This document shows positions 1 through 10,103 of a DNA stretch of 64,000 bases, in pieces. Origin of the DNA: Caprella mutica. Taxonomy: Eukaryota > Arthropoda > Malacostraca > Amphipoda > Caprellidae. A program made the position numbers and the translations under genes. Below the pieces are notes generated by a model that ran no database searches, was not told the origin of the DNA, and saw only the letters and a list, made by a program, of their open reading frames with translations. Location of the stretch: positions 239,877 to 303,876 of the forward strand of contig CANNZV010001178.1 of the NCBI GenBank assembly GCA_947561585.1, in the 5' to 3' direction. Every line of letters begins with the position of its first letter. The first letter of the stretch is position 1.

Positions 1-1305
1 AATTAGATACTTTTATATTATTGGAACTGTTTACAATGATAGCAAGCAAAACGGCATCAACAACTTGCAAAACTCTGTCTCTCCATGAAAAAGAAATCAT
101 TTTGGCAAATTACAAGGAGAAGTCAATTTCAGCAATTGCAAACATCGTTCGAGAATCGAAAAGCGTATTGCATCGTGTGATATCAAAGTACAACAGAGAA
201 AATACCTTGAATCCATCACCTAAAACCGGCAGACCCTCAAAAACGTCCAATCGGGAAGATAGGACTATTGTGAGAATGTCTCTTCGTGACCGTTTCAAGA
301 GTGCAGCATCAATTGCTCTTGATTTTAGTGAAGAGACAGGAAAACTTCTACCAAGAAAGTCAATTTCTCGCAGGTTATATGCTGCACGATTTCATGCTAG
401 GATGCCTATAACGAAACCTTTAATCTCGAAGAACCAAATTGACCGTTTGAAGTTCGATAATGAGCATGTTGTTTGGACCGATGAGCAATTGGATAAAGTT
501 CACTTTAGCGACGAATCCAAGTTTAATTTGTTTGGATCTGATGGAAAAATGTACGTAAGGCGCAAAGCAGGCGAACGGCTATCTACTAAATAGGTAAAAA
601 ATCTGTTAAACGGAGGGGGAAGTGTGATGGTTTGGAGCATGATTTCCTCTGAGGGGGTTGACCCTCTCGTCTGTTTATACGGCAGAGTTAATGCGGAAGC
701 TTATAAACATACCATCCCCAACTTACTTCTTGCTCCCAACCAGCCCTATGTTTTAATGCAAGATAACGTGCTGTGTCATAAAGCTTAAAAGGTGATAAGT
801 TTCTTTGAAGAGCAAGAAATTCAAATTTTGGATTGGTCAGCATTAGAGTCCGGATATGAACCCAATAGAAAACGTTTGGAAGTTCATTGGAAAGGAGAAA
901 TCTGCCAAATTTAAATCATCTGTAGGATTTATTGAATGAAGAATGGGGGAAAATAAATGCAGCTTTTTGCAAGAAACTAATCCAATCTTGTTGTCAAAGA
1001 TGCAGTGAGGTCATTAGAAATAGAGGAATGTTCACTGAATAATAAATTACTGCTTCTATTATTCGAAAAACATCGATTTCTTTCATCGTTCCTTAACTTT
1101 TGGTCAACATAAAATGTACTAAGTTTATTTTACATAAGTATATTTCTCAATTATGAATCTAGTTTTAAATTAATATGTTTGCAATTTACAAATATTGGCT
1201 TCAATTATATTTTAAGATAATTTCAGAAATGTAAATTATCCAATTTTGGAAAAATACAAGAATAATCGTATTTTTTGTTTCCGTTCCTTATATTATGGCC
1301 GTACT
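1..1305 (+). mobile_element. Decayed Tc1-like (DD34E) transposon, copy 1, cut by the window start
   Basis: Tc1-type transposase remains cover about the first 900 bases. The 3' terminal repeat ends at the TA near 1305-1306, in the block reading out as CAGTACGGCCATAATATAAG on the other strand. The 5' terminus lies before the window. A truncated inverted copy with the same terminus lies at 4121-4793, so this Tc1 is part of a large inverted duplication. Several stops show it is inactive. Confidence 0.85.
21..910 (+). pseudogene. Tc1/mariner DD34E transposase pseudogene
   Basis: The reading frame is open from 21 to 593. It starts with a paired-like helix-turn-helix region (KEIILANYKEKSISAIANIV, then a GRPSKTS hook typical of Tc1). 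It continues into the first catalytic block (VHFSDESKFNLFGSDG) and stops at a TAG. After a frame change, typical Tc1 blocks follow: NGGGSVMVWSMISSEG, then LMQDNVLCHKA with the second Asp, a TAA, EQEIQILDWSA, and a damaged block where the DLNPIE motif with the catalytic Glu should be (GYEPNRK). A live Tc1 transposase is about 340 residues in one frame. This one has at least two stops and one frame change, so it cannot make an active enzyme. Confidence 0.85.
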
Positions 1306-1610
1306 GTATATACTATTAATTTTATCCATATAGTTTTATATTCTCCATAGAAAGGAAATATAAGTATCACTATTGGATATAATGAGTTTGTATGTTAACT
1401 TAAATTTAAGACATGAATGGAAAAACAACAATTCCTTCCACCAATTCCCATACCACCATAAATGCAGGTAGAATATAAAAAAGATCGTATGTATCAGCTA
1501 TAAATTTCAATAATTCCCTTCCAAATGGGTGGAGAAAATATTTTTTTTTTTCGGTGATCGTACAGTTGTGGGTTTGATCTGTTAACCTCACAACTCTATT
1601 ACCCAGGTTC
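1306..1610. repeat. Left arm of inverted duplication between the Tc1 and the TTAA element
   Basis: This stretch matches the reverse complement of 3807-4120 with roughly 90 percent identity by eye. The two arms meet the central element exactly at its TTAA sites: left ACCCAGGTTCTTAA, right TTAAGAACCTGGGT. Weak ORFs here are not recognisable as genes. Because the Tc1 beyond it is duplicated as well, this is an inverted segmental duplication and not just a terminal repeat. Confidence 0.8.
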
Positions 1611-1659
1611 TTAACACGTTCCCCGCGTATTGTACCATATGTGTACCATGAGGTACTAT

Positions 1660-2108
1660 TGGTGCGTTCCTGTGCTGAAGAACTCGAAGAACGTTCCTTC
1701 AAGGTACGAAGTACGGTCCCTCGATTAGCGTTCCCGTGCAACCACTTCAATGAGTACGATTCCGTGGTTTAGAAATTAATATCACTAGTTAATTAGGGAT
1801 ATTAATAATAACTAATTTGGTTTGGTGGGTTTAAACCGTTCAATTTATTATCAATTAATCTCAAGACATGTAATATTATGACAATTATCAATTTTATTAA
1901 TTTACAAATAAGAACAGGTGTTTCTCCTGCCCATTTCATTTGTTTGTTTACGTTTGTGACGTCACGGCTGCCAAGAGGGACAGCGCGACGTACTATCTAC
2001 CGTGTCGTCGAGTTCCACGAACTTGACGAACGTTCTTCGTCACGGGAACGGTTGGTTCTCGTAGAACTGAGGGACGTCCTTCGAGTTCTTCAGCACGGGA
2101 ACGCACCA
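1660..2108. mobile_element. 449-bp MITE with TAT target duplication inside the piggyBac-like TIR
   Basis: Its ends are inverted repeats: TGGTGCGTTCCTGTGCTGAA at the left and the reverse complement of nearly the same sequence at the right (CAGCACGGGAACGCACCA). The other arm of the palindrome (about 3740-3780) has the uninterrupted sequence GTACTATCCCCAATTG and so serves as an empty site. Comparing the two gives a 3-bp duplication TAT at 1657-1659 and 2109-2111. A 3-bp duplication is typical of PIF/Harbinger, but assignment to that superfamily is inference. The short ORFs inside are not meaningful. Confidence 0.8.
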
Positions 2109-2238
2109 TATCCCCAATTGCGTATTGGTACACATGTGGCCCAAGCTAGCAAATTTACATACATCTAAACAAATGGAAAAACAGGAAAACTTATGTTCAT
2201 TTGATTATTCCAGGGTTAGGAATTATATAATTTTATTT

Positions 2239-2490
2239 AATCCTACCTATATACACTAACAATAATTACCCTTCCTAACGCTACTAAAACTAAAGCTAAA
2301 TTTAAGAGAAAGATAAGAAGGAAAAAACTGTGATTTCCAAGCTGTATAAATTAGACATGATTTAGTACACAGTATTGGGTCTATTGGAAATCACAGCTTT
2401 TTCCTTAACTCTCTTTCTCATGAATTTGGGTTCGGTTTTAGTAGCGTTAGGAAGGGTAATTATTGTTAGTTTATATAGGTAGGATTATGT
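2239..2490. repeat. Near-perfect 250-bp hairpin
   Basis: Arms of about 100 bp (TAATCCTACCTATATACACT ... and its inverse ending ATATAGGTAGGATTA) surround a loop of about 35 bp near 2342-2377. The inner stem includes GTGATTTCCAA/TTGGAAATCAC. It lies at the centre of the piggyBac-like element and is probably a small MITE. No clear target duplication was found. Confidence 0.8.
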
Positions 2491-3806
2491 AAAATACAGC
2501 AATAGCTTCATGCATTTATTTCCCCTAAATAAAATAGATATTAATTGATCACGTGCCGGTCAATAGTACATGTACCCTAATATCAATACCTCCTGCCTAA
2601 TTACCACGTTCCCCGCGTATGCTCATTTGCCATCAAATCCGCTATTGCGTTACATTTTTTTTTTTTGATGTATTAGCCAGTGTGCAGCTTGGTAGCGTTT
2701 AGAAAGGAGGTGAATGGGTTGTCATATATCATTACAGTAATGTGAAACAAAAAAACTCGTGGGACATATATGGTACAATACGCAAATAGAAGGAACTTGT
2801 TAAAGTATATTGCGTATTGTACCATATGTGATGACTAGTGTGTTCTTATATTTTGTATTACCTTTCGTGTTATAAACTAGTATATAAGCCAGTAATTTGT
2901 TGTCCATTGGTTTCAACATCATGGAAGCTGGATCGTTTTACGGAAAACAAAGAAACACAAGTAAAATGGTCCATTTTCCCTCGCAAGATTATCACTGATC
3001 TTTTTCCTGAGAAAGATGATTAAAATGAATTTGAAAGTGATTCTTAGGGGGTGGAATTTTTGCAAAAACCTCTACTACTAGAATCTAGTGATTTTAATTA
3101 TGATTTTGGTGAGGATACATCAAATAAAATCTCTGCGAATACTATTTCATCCTGAAATGATGCGCCAAAAAATCTGGATGAAGAAAATGAATGGCAATGA
3201 GTGACTGCAAGAGATCGTCTATTCTCCTTCTTAGGAAATGAACAATAATTATTGTTCGTTTATTTGGTAAAATATTGTTTATTTTGTCGAAATACTGTTT
3301 ATTTTGTAAAAATTTATGTTCATATCGTATGCATTATTTTGATTTTTCTCTGAGTATCGTTCATATTTCATTAATTTTGAGGAAAATATATTTTTTATAC
3401 TTAAGGAATTGCTCAAATATTTCGTCTTTGATTTGTTTTTTTCCTAACATAGAGGATGAATATATTTGTAATATTGGAAAGGACTAAATTGAATATTTTG
3501 TTTCGTTATTTATGAATTTTTGGATATCTCTGTAATTTTAGCAAAAAAAAAATTTCTAATTTAGAAAATGTATTAAGACAACTAAGTAATTTGTTTTGAT
3601 AGATAAACTTTACATTTTTTGAATCATCTGAAATCTATTTATATATTCCTAACCCTGGAATAATCAAATGAACCTGAGTTTTCATGTTTTTTCCATTTGT
3701 TTAGATGTATGTAAATTTGCTAGTTTGGGCCACATGTGTACCAATACGCAATTGGGGATAGTACCTCATGGTACACATATGGTACAATACGCGGGGAACA
3801 TGTTAA

Positions 3807-4120
3807 GAACCTGGGTAATAGAGTTGTGAGGCTAACAGATCAAACCCACAACTTTACGATCACCGAAAAAAAATTCTTTTCTCCACCCATTGCAGGATTG
3901 ATTGGGAAGGAAATTATTGAAATTTATAGCTGATACATACGATCTTTTTTATATTCTACCTGCATTTATGGTGGTATGGGATTTGGTGGAATTGTTGTTT
4001 TTCCATTCATGTTTTAAATTTAAGTTAACATACAAACTCATTATATCCAATAGTGATACTTAAATTTCCTTTCTATGGAGAATATAAAACTATATGGATA
4101 AAATTAATAGTATATATTAT
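3807..4120. repeat. Right arm of the inverted duplication
   Basis: Reverse complement of 1306-1610 (for example GAACCTGGGTAATAGAGTTG running away from TTAA), with small indels. It joins directly to the Tc1 3' terminus at about 4121. Confidence 0.8.
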
Positions 4121-4793
4121 ACAGTAGCGGCCATAATATAAGGAACAGAAACAAAAAATACGATTATTCTTGTATTTTTCCAAAATTGGATAATTTACAT
4201 TTCTGAAATTATCTTAAAATATAAATGAAGCCAATATTTGTAAATTGCAAACATATTAATTTAAAATTAGATTCATAATTGAGATATATATTAATGTAAA
4301 ATAAACTTAGTACATTTTATGTTGACCAAAAGTTAAGGAACGATGAAAGAAATCGATGTTTTTCGAATAATAGAAGCAGTAATTTATTATTCAGTGAACA
4401 TTCCCCTATTTCTAATGACCTCACTGCATCTTTGACAACAAGATTGGATTAGTTTCTTGCAAAAAGCTGCATTTATTTTCCCCCATTCTTCATTCAATAA
4501 ATCCTACAGATGATTTAAATTTGGCGGATTTCTCCTCTCCAATGAACTTCCAAACGTTTTCTATTGGGTTTATATCCGGACTCTATGCTGACCGATCCAA
4601 AATTTGAATTTCTTGCTCTTCGAAGAAACTTATCACCTTTTAAGCGTTATGACACAGCACGTTATCTTGCATTAAAACATGGGGCTGGTTGGGTGCAAGA
4701 AGTAAGTTGGGGATGGTATGCTACCGAATGATCTGTTTATAAGCTTCCGCATTAACTGTGCCGATTTTAGGTGATGAATTCAAGGTATTTTCA
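4121..4793 (-). mobile_element. Truncated Tc1-like copy 2 (inverted)
   Basis: This is the reverse complement of the 3' part of copy 1 (terminus, 3' region, DD34E block). Near 4755 it jumps directly to sequence matching positions 205-240 of copy 1, so about 450 bp of the transposase is deleted. The element is then interrupted by the hAT MITE at 4802. It has many stops and no coding potential. Confidence 0.8.
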
Positions 4794-4801
4794 CTAATGA
4801 A

Positions 4802-5710
4802 TAGAGCCCGGACAAATGCCATAAAGTCCTAAAAATGCCATAAAAGCCATAAAATGCCATAAAGTCAATAAATGCCATACAGTCCTAAAATGCCATAAAG
4901 TCCATAAAATGCCATAAAGTCCTGAAATATCATAAAGTCATTAAATGATGAAAAGTCTTATTTTGGGTTTTTTATACTATTTGATGATTTGGTAAGTCGG
5001 TAAAGTTAATGGGATATATTGGCAAATTGATAGGATGTTATAATTCAATCATATTTGTCTGAATTATTATATAAATAAGCTACAATTCCATTACTTCAAG
5101 AATTAGCATAGTCACCACTGTGTCTAGTTTTCTTTAACTCTTCTCATCAATTTTTTAGCATAGACTCTGCCATTGATAAAAAAAATTGCGAATAATCAAT
5201 ATAATATACTATTCAAAGAGATATGTAGAACCTAGTAATATTTGTAATATCTAATTATCTAATTTCTAATATATGGTTTGTCTACTACGAGGGCTAACTG
5301 TTAATACAAATTTCTAATTTAATATTGGAATTAGTTACATTTCATTAATTTTAATTTACCCAACCTTTTTTATAATACTTTCAGGTTAAATTTGAATAAA
5401 TATACTATAGATTAGATTCATTGAATTTTTAAGGAATGAATTGTTTATTTGTTTTCACCATTTTTTTTTATTTAAACCGATAAAAACTGTTCATTTTATA
5501 TTCCAAAATGCTAATTTATTCGTTGTAAATACCTATTTATTAATCCTGAAAGTGTATGTATTAGTCCTTAATGCAATTTTGGGTCCTAAAATTACTTTAT
5601 AGGTCCTAAAATGCCTTTTTTAGGTCCTAAAATGCCTTTTTGAGGTCCTTAAAAGTCATTTTTAAGGTCATAAAATGCCTTTTTTATAGGTCCTAAAAGT
5701 GCGGGCTCTA
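4802..5710 (-). mobile_element. hAT MITE copy 1 (909 bp), 8-bp TSD CTAATGAA
   Basis: Termini are TAGAGCCCGGAC and, at the other end, GTGCGGGCTCTA. An exact 8-bp duplication CTAATGAA lies at 4794-4801 and 5711-5718, the hAT signature. Just inside each end is a short-word array: ATGCCATAAAGTCC repeated at 4815-4930 and AGGTCCTAAAATGCC at 5580-5700. There is no transposase, so it is non-autonomous. It is inverted relative to the other copies and sits inside the truncated Tc1. Confidence 0.9.
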
Positions 5711-5718
5711 CTAATGAA

Positions 5719-7253
5719 GTAATAGGTTTTATTGTTATATACAAGAAATTCCCTTATATTTTATGCAAATTAGTGAACTCGGTAAATGAAAAGGTAACTT
5801 GCATGGAATCACTCAATTGCAATTTTGATTATTATTATATTACACAAACAAAGATAAAATAATTCCTGGTGGACAGAGAGTAATAACTTTTTGGTTATAA
5901 TAATTGTTGTTCAAATGACTAACATAAATGAGCTCGGATCGTCAAGATGAGATTCCAATCCAGAGTTCATAATTATATACATATTTATTCTATTATCATA
6001 GCTCTCCCTTCTCTACTTACTTTAGAAACTAAAACTTCCTTAGAACAAAAGTGTTACTTTAGAAACAATGAGTGTTACTTTAAAAAAGCGAAGATTGCCA
6101 CTTTTCCATCATTGGCTCTAAATAGAGTGATATTTAAGAAATTATTAAAATGGAAAATGATTATAGTGCAATTAACAATATCTAATTTATAGGTGTTAAG
6201 TTGGTTGATATCAAAGCAATTCACTTTTTTTTTAAATCCTATTCCCCAACCAATAGTGCCATATGAAGCTCAAATACAGGTAGCAGTCCATTTCAAAAGG
6301 CTCTCGATTTATTCTCATTGGTATTAATAATCTTTGACCCATTGGAACTTTAATTGGCACTCTTAATTCCAATGGAATATGATTGAGTCTTTCTGTATTA
6401 CCTAAATTGGGAAATGGCTGCGGCTTCAACTCCAAAAGCAATCAAATGAAGAGGCCTGTAATCGACTTCTTCTTTGATGGAGACTGGTAGCTCATTATTA
6501 ACGAACCAATAATTTCATTAATTTTCGATAGCTTCTTTAAAATAATCAGTTCAGAAGATTATATCTTGAAATAAAGTTTTGCCGGAGTACATTAATCCAA
6601 ACATTAAAAATGATCATATGCTCGATTTGTTTTTTTACTTTTTCAATCAATTTTATTGAAAAGGAATAAGGGGATATTAAAACACTTATAATCTTATGCA
6701 TCAGGAACTTCCTAGCACCTGAAAACTTTCATTCATTAAAACTGATAATTAAGAAGTTTATGCAACTGAGTAGCATATTTTATTCAATATGCTGCCATGA
6801 GAATAGAACAGTGACCCAGACTGAGTATGTTCTTAACAGGAAACTACATACAACTGCCATATTCTGGTCCCTAACTCCTTCCCCAATAAAGAAATTCGCA
6901 TATACATAGAATATAAGAATGTCATTTTTAAGTCAATTTCACCCTAATAAACCAATATAATTTAGTTGAGCAAAGTGAATATCCGATGTTTAAAATTATT
7001 AATAATAATAGTAAGTATTTCTATGCCTCATTGTGGTAGTTAAGCAAAGCAAACAATTATTACAATTTAGGTTTAATATCACTCGCATAGAACACTGGTA
7101 TAGAACCATTTTCGTTAGAGGTTAGACTAATTAAATTTATATTCCGTATTATTTGACATATAGTTTCGTAAATTTATATATTCACTCTAGCTTCTAATTT
7201 GATTGTAATTCGTATAGGGGCGAAAAGTCTACTCCAGGGATTTCTTATAACTG
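5719..7253. other. No recognisable gene
   Basis: AT-rich sequence. Short open stretches at 5947-6192 (+) and 6232-6441 (-) have no recognisable motif. The second reads as proline-rich coding-like sequence (ELKPQPFPNLGN) with stops on either side and could be an old retroelement scrap. I cannot support a gene here. Confidence 0.4.
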
Positions 7254-7649
7254 TATAGCCCGGACTTCTAGGACCTAAAAAAAGGCATTTTAGGACCTTA
7301 AAAAGGCATTTAGGACCTTAAAAAGGCATTTAATTGTACCTCAAAAAAAAAAGTTTAGGACCTGAAAAAGGCATTTTATGACTTATACATATACACCTTT
7401 AAGATTAATAAATAGGTATTTACAACGAATAAATTAGCATTTCGGAATATAAAATCAACAGTTTTTAGTCTGTTTATATGAAAAAATGGTGAAAACAAAT
7501 GAACAATTCTTCCTTAAAAATTCAATGAAATTTAATCTAAAAGTATTACAAAAAAGGTTAGGTAAATTGAAATTCACGAAATGAAACTAATTCCAATATC
7601 AAATTTGAAATTTGTATTTACAACAAACCCTCCCAGTAGATAAACCATA
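7254..7649 (+). mobile_element. hAT MITE copy, truncated
   Basis: Starts at a variant of the family terminus (TATAGCCCGGAC) followed by the AGGACCTAAAAAAGGCATTT word array. It aligns with copies at 16780 and 60907 for about 390 bp and is then cut by the pogo-like element at the TA at 7650-7651. The other end is missing. Confidence 0.8.
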
Positions 7650-7651
7650 TA

Positions 7652-9225
7652 GGGAGAACCGAGTGAGTTCGCACATTTTTCCTTTCAAGGCTTATAGAAT
7701 CCTAACTATTTGGGATACATGTTCGTTCTAACTCACAATCGAATCTATAGGTATTAATCTACTTATAACTAGGAACTAAATTATTTAAAACCTTATGGTT
7801 CTCTCTTAATATCGATTTTAATGAGATGTATTCGTGTGTACGAACTCAACCGGAAGTGCGGGTGAGTTCGTAGAAGCAGAGTATTACTCAGTACACTACT
7901 GAAAAAGGGGGGGGGGGAAGGAAAATACAGAAAGAATTTCATTTATTTAAAGGAAAATATTTTAAAACCCTTGAATACCGTATCGTTACTATTAGCTAAA
8001 ACCCTTTTGAGATAACAAAAAGTTACAAAAGGCTTCATCACCAATGTCTCCCGAACTAGATTATAATTAAGCTTCAATTTCCATCGAAGCCTACGCTTTG
8101 TCACGGGTGAATTTGAGTCTTTCTTTCTTGAAATTTGTTTCTCTTACAGTAACGCTTTTTCTATGGTATCATTGACCTTCTTGGTTATTTGCCTCTGCTG
8201 TTGCTCTTTCTAAAAGGAGTTTTTGGGGATGACCGATTGTTTTCAAAAGATGTTCCTAAAATTGAAACATTCAATCTAGAGGGGCCTGGTTGTGGCTCGG
8301 TGGATGGTGAAGTAAGAGAAGGCTCGGTGGATGATGAAGTAGGAGCAGGGTCGTTGGATGGTTAAGAAGTAGCAGGCTCGGTGGTTGGTGAAGTAGGGGC
8401 AGGCTCGGTGGTGGGTGAAGTAGGAGCAGGCTCAGTGTATGGTCAAGTAAGATCAGGCACGATAGATGGTGAAGTAGGAGAAGGCTCGGTGGATGGCGCA
8501 TTTTCTACTTAGTTGCGATGATAATGATTTGAACTATTCTCAGCATATTCTGGAAAAGCGTCATCTTTTCCTACTTCGCTGGTTAAAACTTTCTTTTCTA
8601 ATTTATATGCTCATCAAATTCTGAACCATTTTTGGATCTCTTTGCGGCATGTGACAGTGTCGTCGGAGGAACATTATACAATTAAGCAGCTTTATGTACT
8701 GATTTTCTCTTTTTCCAGACGTTTTATGTCTGTTAAACATCACAGGAAGAATACTGTATCGTTCTTTTACGTGTATATACTCGAGCCACATATTAACCCT
8801 ATAGTGCCCAACTTTTTTAAATGCACATAAACTTATTTTTTTCTATATACGTGCCATACTAACGATAGAAAATAATACCTCACCAATTTTTCAAAAAGGA
8901 GTGATCAATTTAATAGAGAAAACACGTGACTAAACGAAGAAAGAAAGCTCGATGTACGAAACATTATGCAATTGCATCAATAAAATAAGTTTCAAACGTA
9001 CTCGGAGAGCGTCACTAGGCACTATAGGGGTTAAATTAAATATATATAAAGGTGAATTCGTACACAATGCGGTGAAACCGTACAGAGGAGGATGTGCCCG
9101 TACATATTTATATGATGACAACCCAGACCGCAATTTTATTTTCAAATTGGTGTACATTAGATACTAATGAATTTAACTAAATATTAACATTTACATACGT
9201 AGAGAATATCCTAATGAATACTAGT
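7652..9225 (-). mobile_element. pogo-like element copy 1 (interrupted; continues 13616-13682)
   Basis: The left terminus GGGAGAACCGAGTGAGTTCG follows a TA. The same sequence recurs in the full copy at 56093-57898. The body carries a proline/serine repeat stretch (8285-8500) and, on the minus strand around 8640-8790, a degraded helix-turn-helix of the pipsqueak/pogo type. The gypsy retrotransposon is inserted at 9226. The pogo sequence resumes at 13616 and is lost after about 13682, where the full copy continues. It has no DDE catalytic domain, so it is non-autonomous. Confidence 0.75.
8285..8503 (-). repeat. 27-bp minisatellite in pogo copy 1
   Basis: About eight tandem units of 27 bp (GGCTCGGTGGATGGTGAAGT plus AGGAGCA), imperfect. 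On the minus strand the unit keeps a frame and encodes a 9-residue Pro/Ser/Thr/Glu-rich repeat (like TEPAPTSPS). The same array with about 15 units occurs in pogo copy 2, so it belongs to the transposon's coding region. Confidence 0.85.
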
Positions 9226-9548
9226 TGTTATAATATTCCTTTACCTTAATAGGTGATGCTTCCTAAACTTTATGATTTGATATCCTCATTGCTCTATACT
9301 AAACTTCGATCTAAATAAACATTCGATGTTTAGTAACTATTATTGATTGTAACTAGCTTCAATATTACTAAGCCGGTATTAGTATTTACTAAATGAATAA
9401 GAACTTTATTATTGTTTACTTTGTGTAGTTTTGCCATATCCCATCGTTATAATTGTTTCTATGTGTTTCAGAACCATGTGATATTTTTAGTTAAATAAAG
9501 CCTAATTAAAGGTTATTAAAGTGTTTGAATGGAACCTAGTTCATAACA
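9226..9548 (+). repeat. 5' LTR (323 bp)
   Basis: Begins TGTTATAATATTCC and ends AGTTCATAACA, giving TGTTA/TAACA inverted tips. It contains AATAAA at 9494-9499, a plausible polyadenylation signal. It matches 13288-13610 base for base by eye. It also contains the 15-nt stretch 9485-9499 complementary to the sequence just after the LTR. Confidence 0.95.
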
Positions 9549-9549
9549 A

Positions 9550-9564
9550 TTTATTTAACTAAAA
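9550..9564 (+). promoter_or_regulatory. Putative primer-binding site complementary to the element's own LTR
   Basis: One base after the LTR comes TTTATTTAACTAAAA. It is the exact reverse complement of 9485-9499 in the LTR (TTTTAGTTAAATAAA). No tRNA-like TGG-type binding site is seen. In Tf1/sushi-type gypsy elements the 5' end of the transcript pairs with the binding site and self-primes reverse transcription. The same arrangement here would need transcription to start near 9489. The pairing is directly visible; the function is inference. Confidence 0.5.
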
Positions 9565-9578
9565 TTTTAAAAGTGATT

Positions 9579-10103
9579 ATGGATAAGTTCCTCAAGCCAG
9601 AAAGATTTAACGCTGACCCTAACGACGCACTAGCTAGCAAACAATGGATACACTGGACGAAAACCTTCTCGAATTTCATCAGTTCTTTTAAGGAAGAAGA
9701 GAGAACTCAGGCAAGAATTTTAACCCTACTAATAAATCACCTGTCTCCCTCTGTGTATGAGTATATTGTTGACGCCGCAACTTATGATCAAGCTAGAGAT
9801 ATCTTAGAAAAGGTTTTCGTTAAACCTAAAAACACTATATATGCTAGACATGTCCTGGCCTCAAGACGACAAAATTCTGGAGAAAATCTTGACCAGTATA
9901 TGCAAGCATTGAAACTACTAGCAAAGGATTGTGAATTTGAAGCAGTCACGGCTACTAGGAATAGGGACGACTACATACGTGATTCATTTATCAACGGATT
10001 ATCTTCAACCTATATTAGACAACGTCTTCTAGAAAATCAGACCCTAAATCTAGAAAATGCTTACAGTAACGCACTAACTCTAGATATGGCTCAAACATTC
10101 TGA
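9579..10103 (+). CDS. gag: gag (capsid-like) of the gypsy element
   Basis: About 174 codons from the ATG at 9579; an in-frame GTG at 9573 is also possible. The protein starts MDKFLKPERF and has the W...W...F pattern and alpha-helical character of gypsy gag proteins (KQWIHWTKTFSNFI, then FINGLSSTYIRQRLLENQ). The frame ends at a TGA at 10101-10103. The zinc knuckles lie downstream in another frame, so gag is either joined to pol by a +1 shift or the copy has a small indel at about 10095-10103. Related elements usually encode one continuous gag-pol or shift near this point; I cannot tell which applies. Confidence 0.8.
   Translation: MDKFLKPERFNADPNDALASKQWIHWTKTFSNFISSFKEEERTQARILTLLINHLSPSVYEYIVDAATYDQARDILEKVFVKPKNTIYARHVLASRRQNSGENLDQYMQALKLLAKDCEFEAVTATRNRDDYIRDSFINGLSSTYIRQRLLENQTLNLENAYSNALTLDMAQTF

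Larger units (their letters stand above)
1615..3802 (+). mobile_element. piggyBac-like element with TTAA target sites
   Basis: TTAA lies at 1611-1614 and 3803-3806. Inside it are inverted termini of about 100 bp starting CAYGTTCCCCGCGTATTGTA and continuing through CCATATGTGTACCATGAGG; the left one is interrupted by a 449-bp insertion. TTAA duplications and CA(C/T)GTT-type ends fit the piggyBac superfamily. Around 2900-3230 a broken acidic coding-like stretch appears (PRKIITDLFPEKDD, then FESDS after a stop). It resembles the acidic N-terminus of such transposases only loosely, and no catalytic domain is seen. The word ATATGGTACAATACGC also forms a small internal hairpin at about 2766-2829. 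Confidence 0.6.

Noticed and set aside
5947..6441. Two short ORFs as genes
   Set aside because: No recognisable domain; flanking frames are closed and no splice signals join them.
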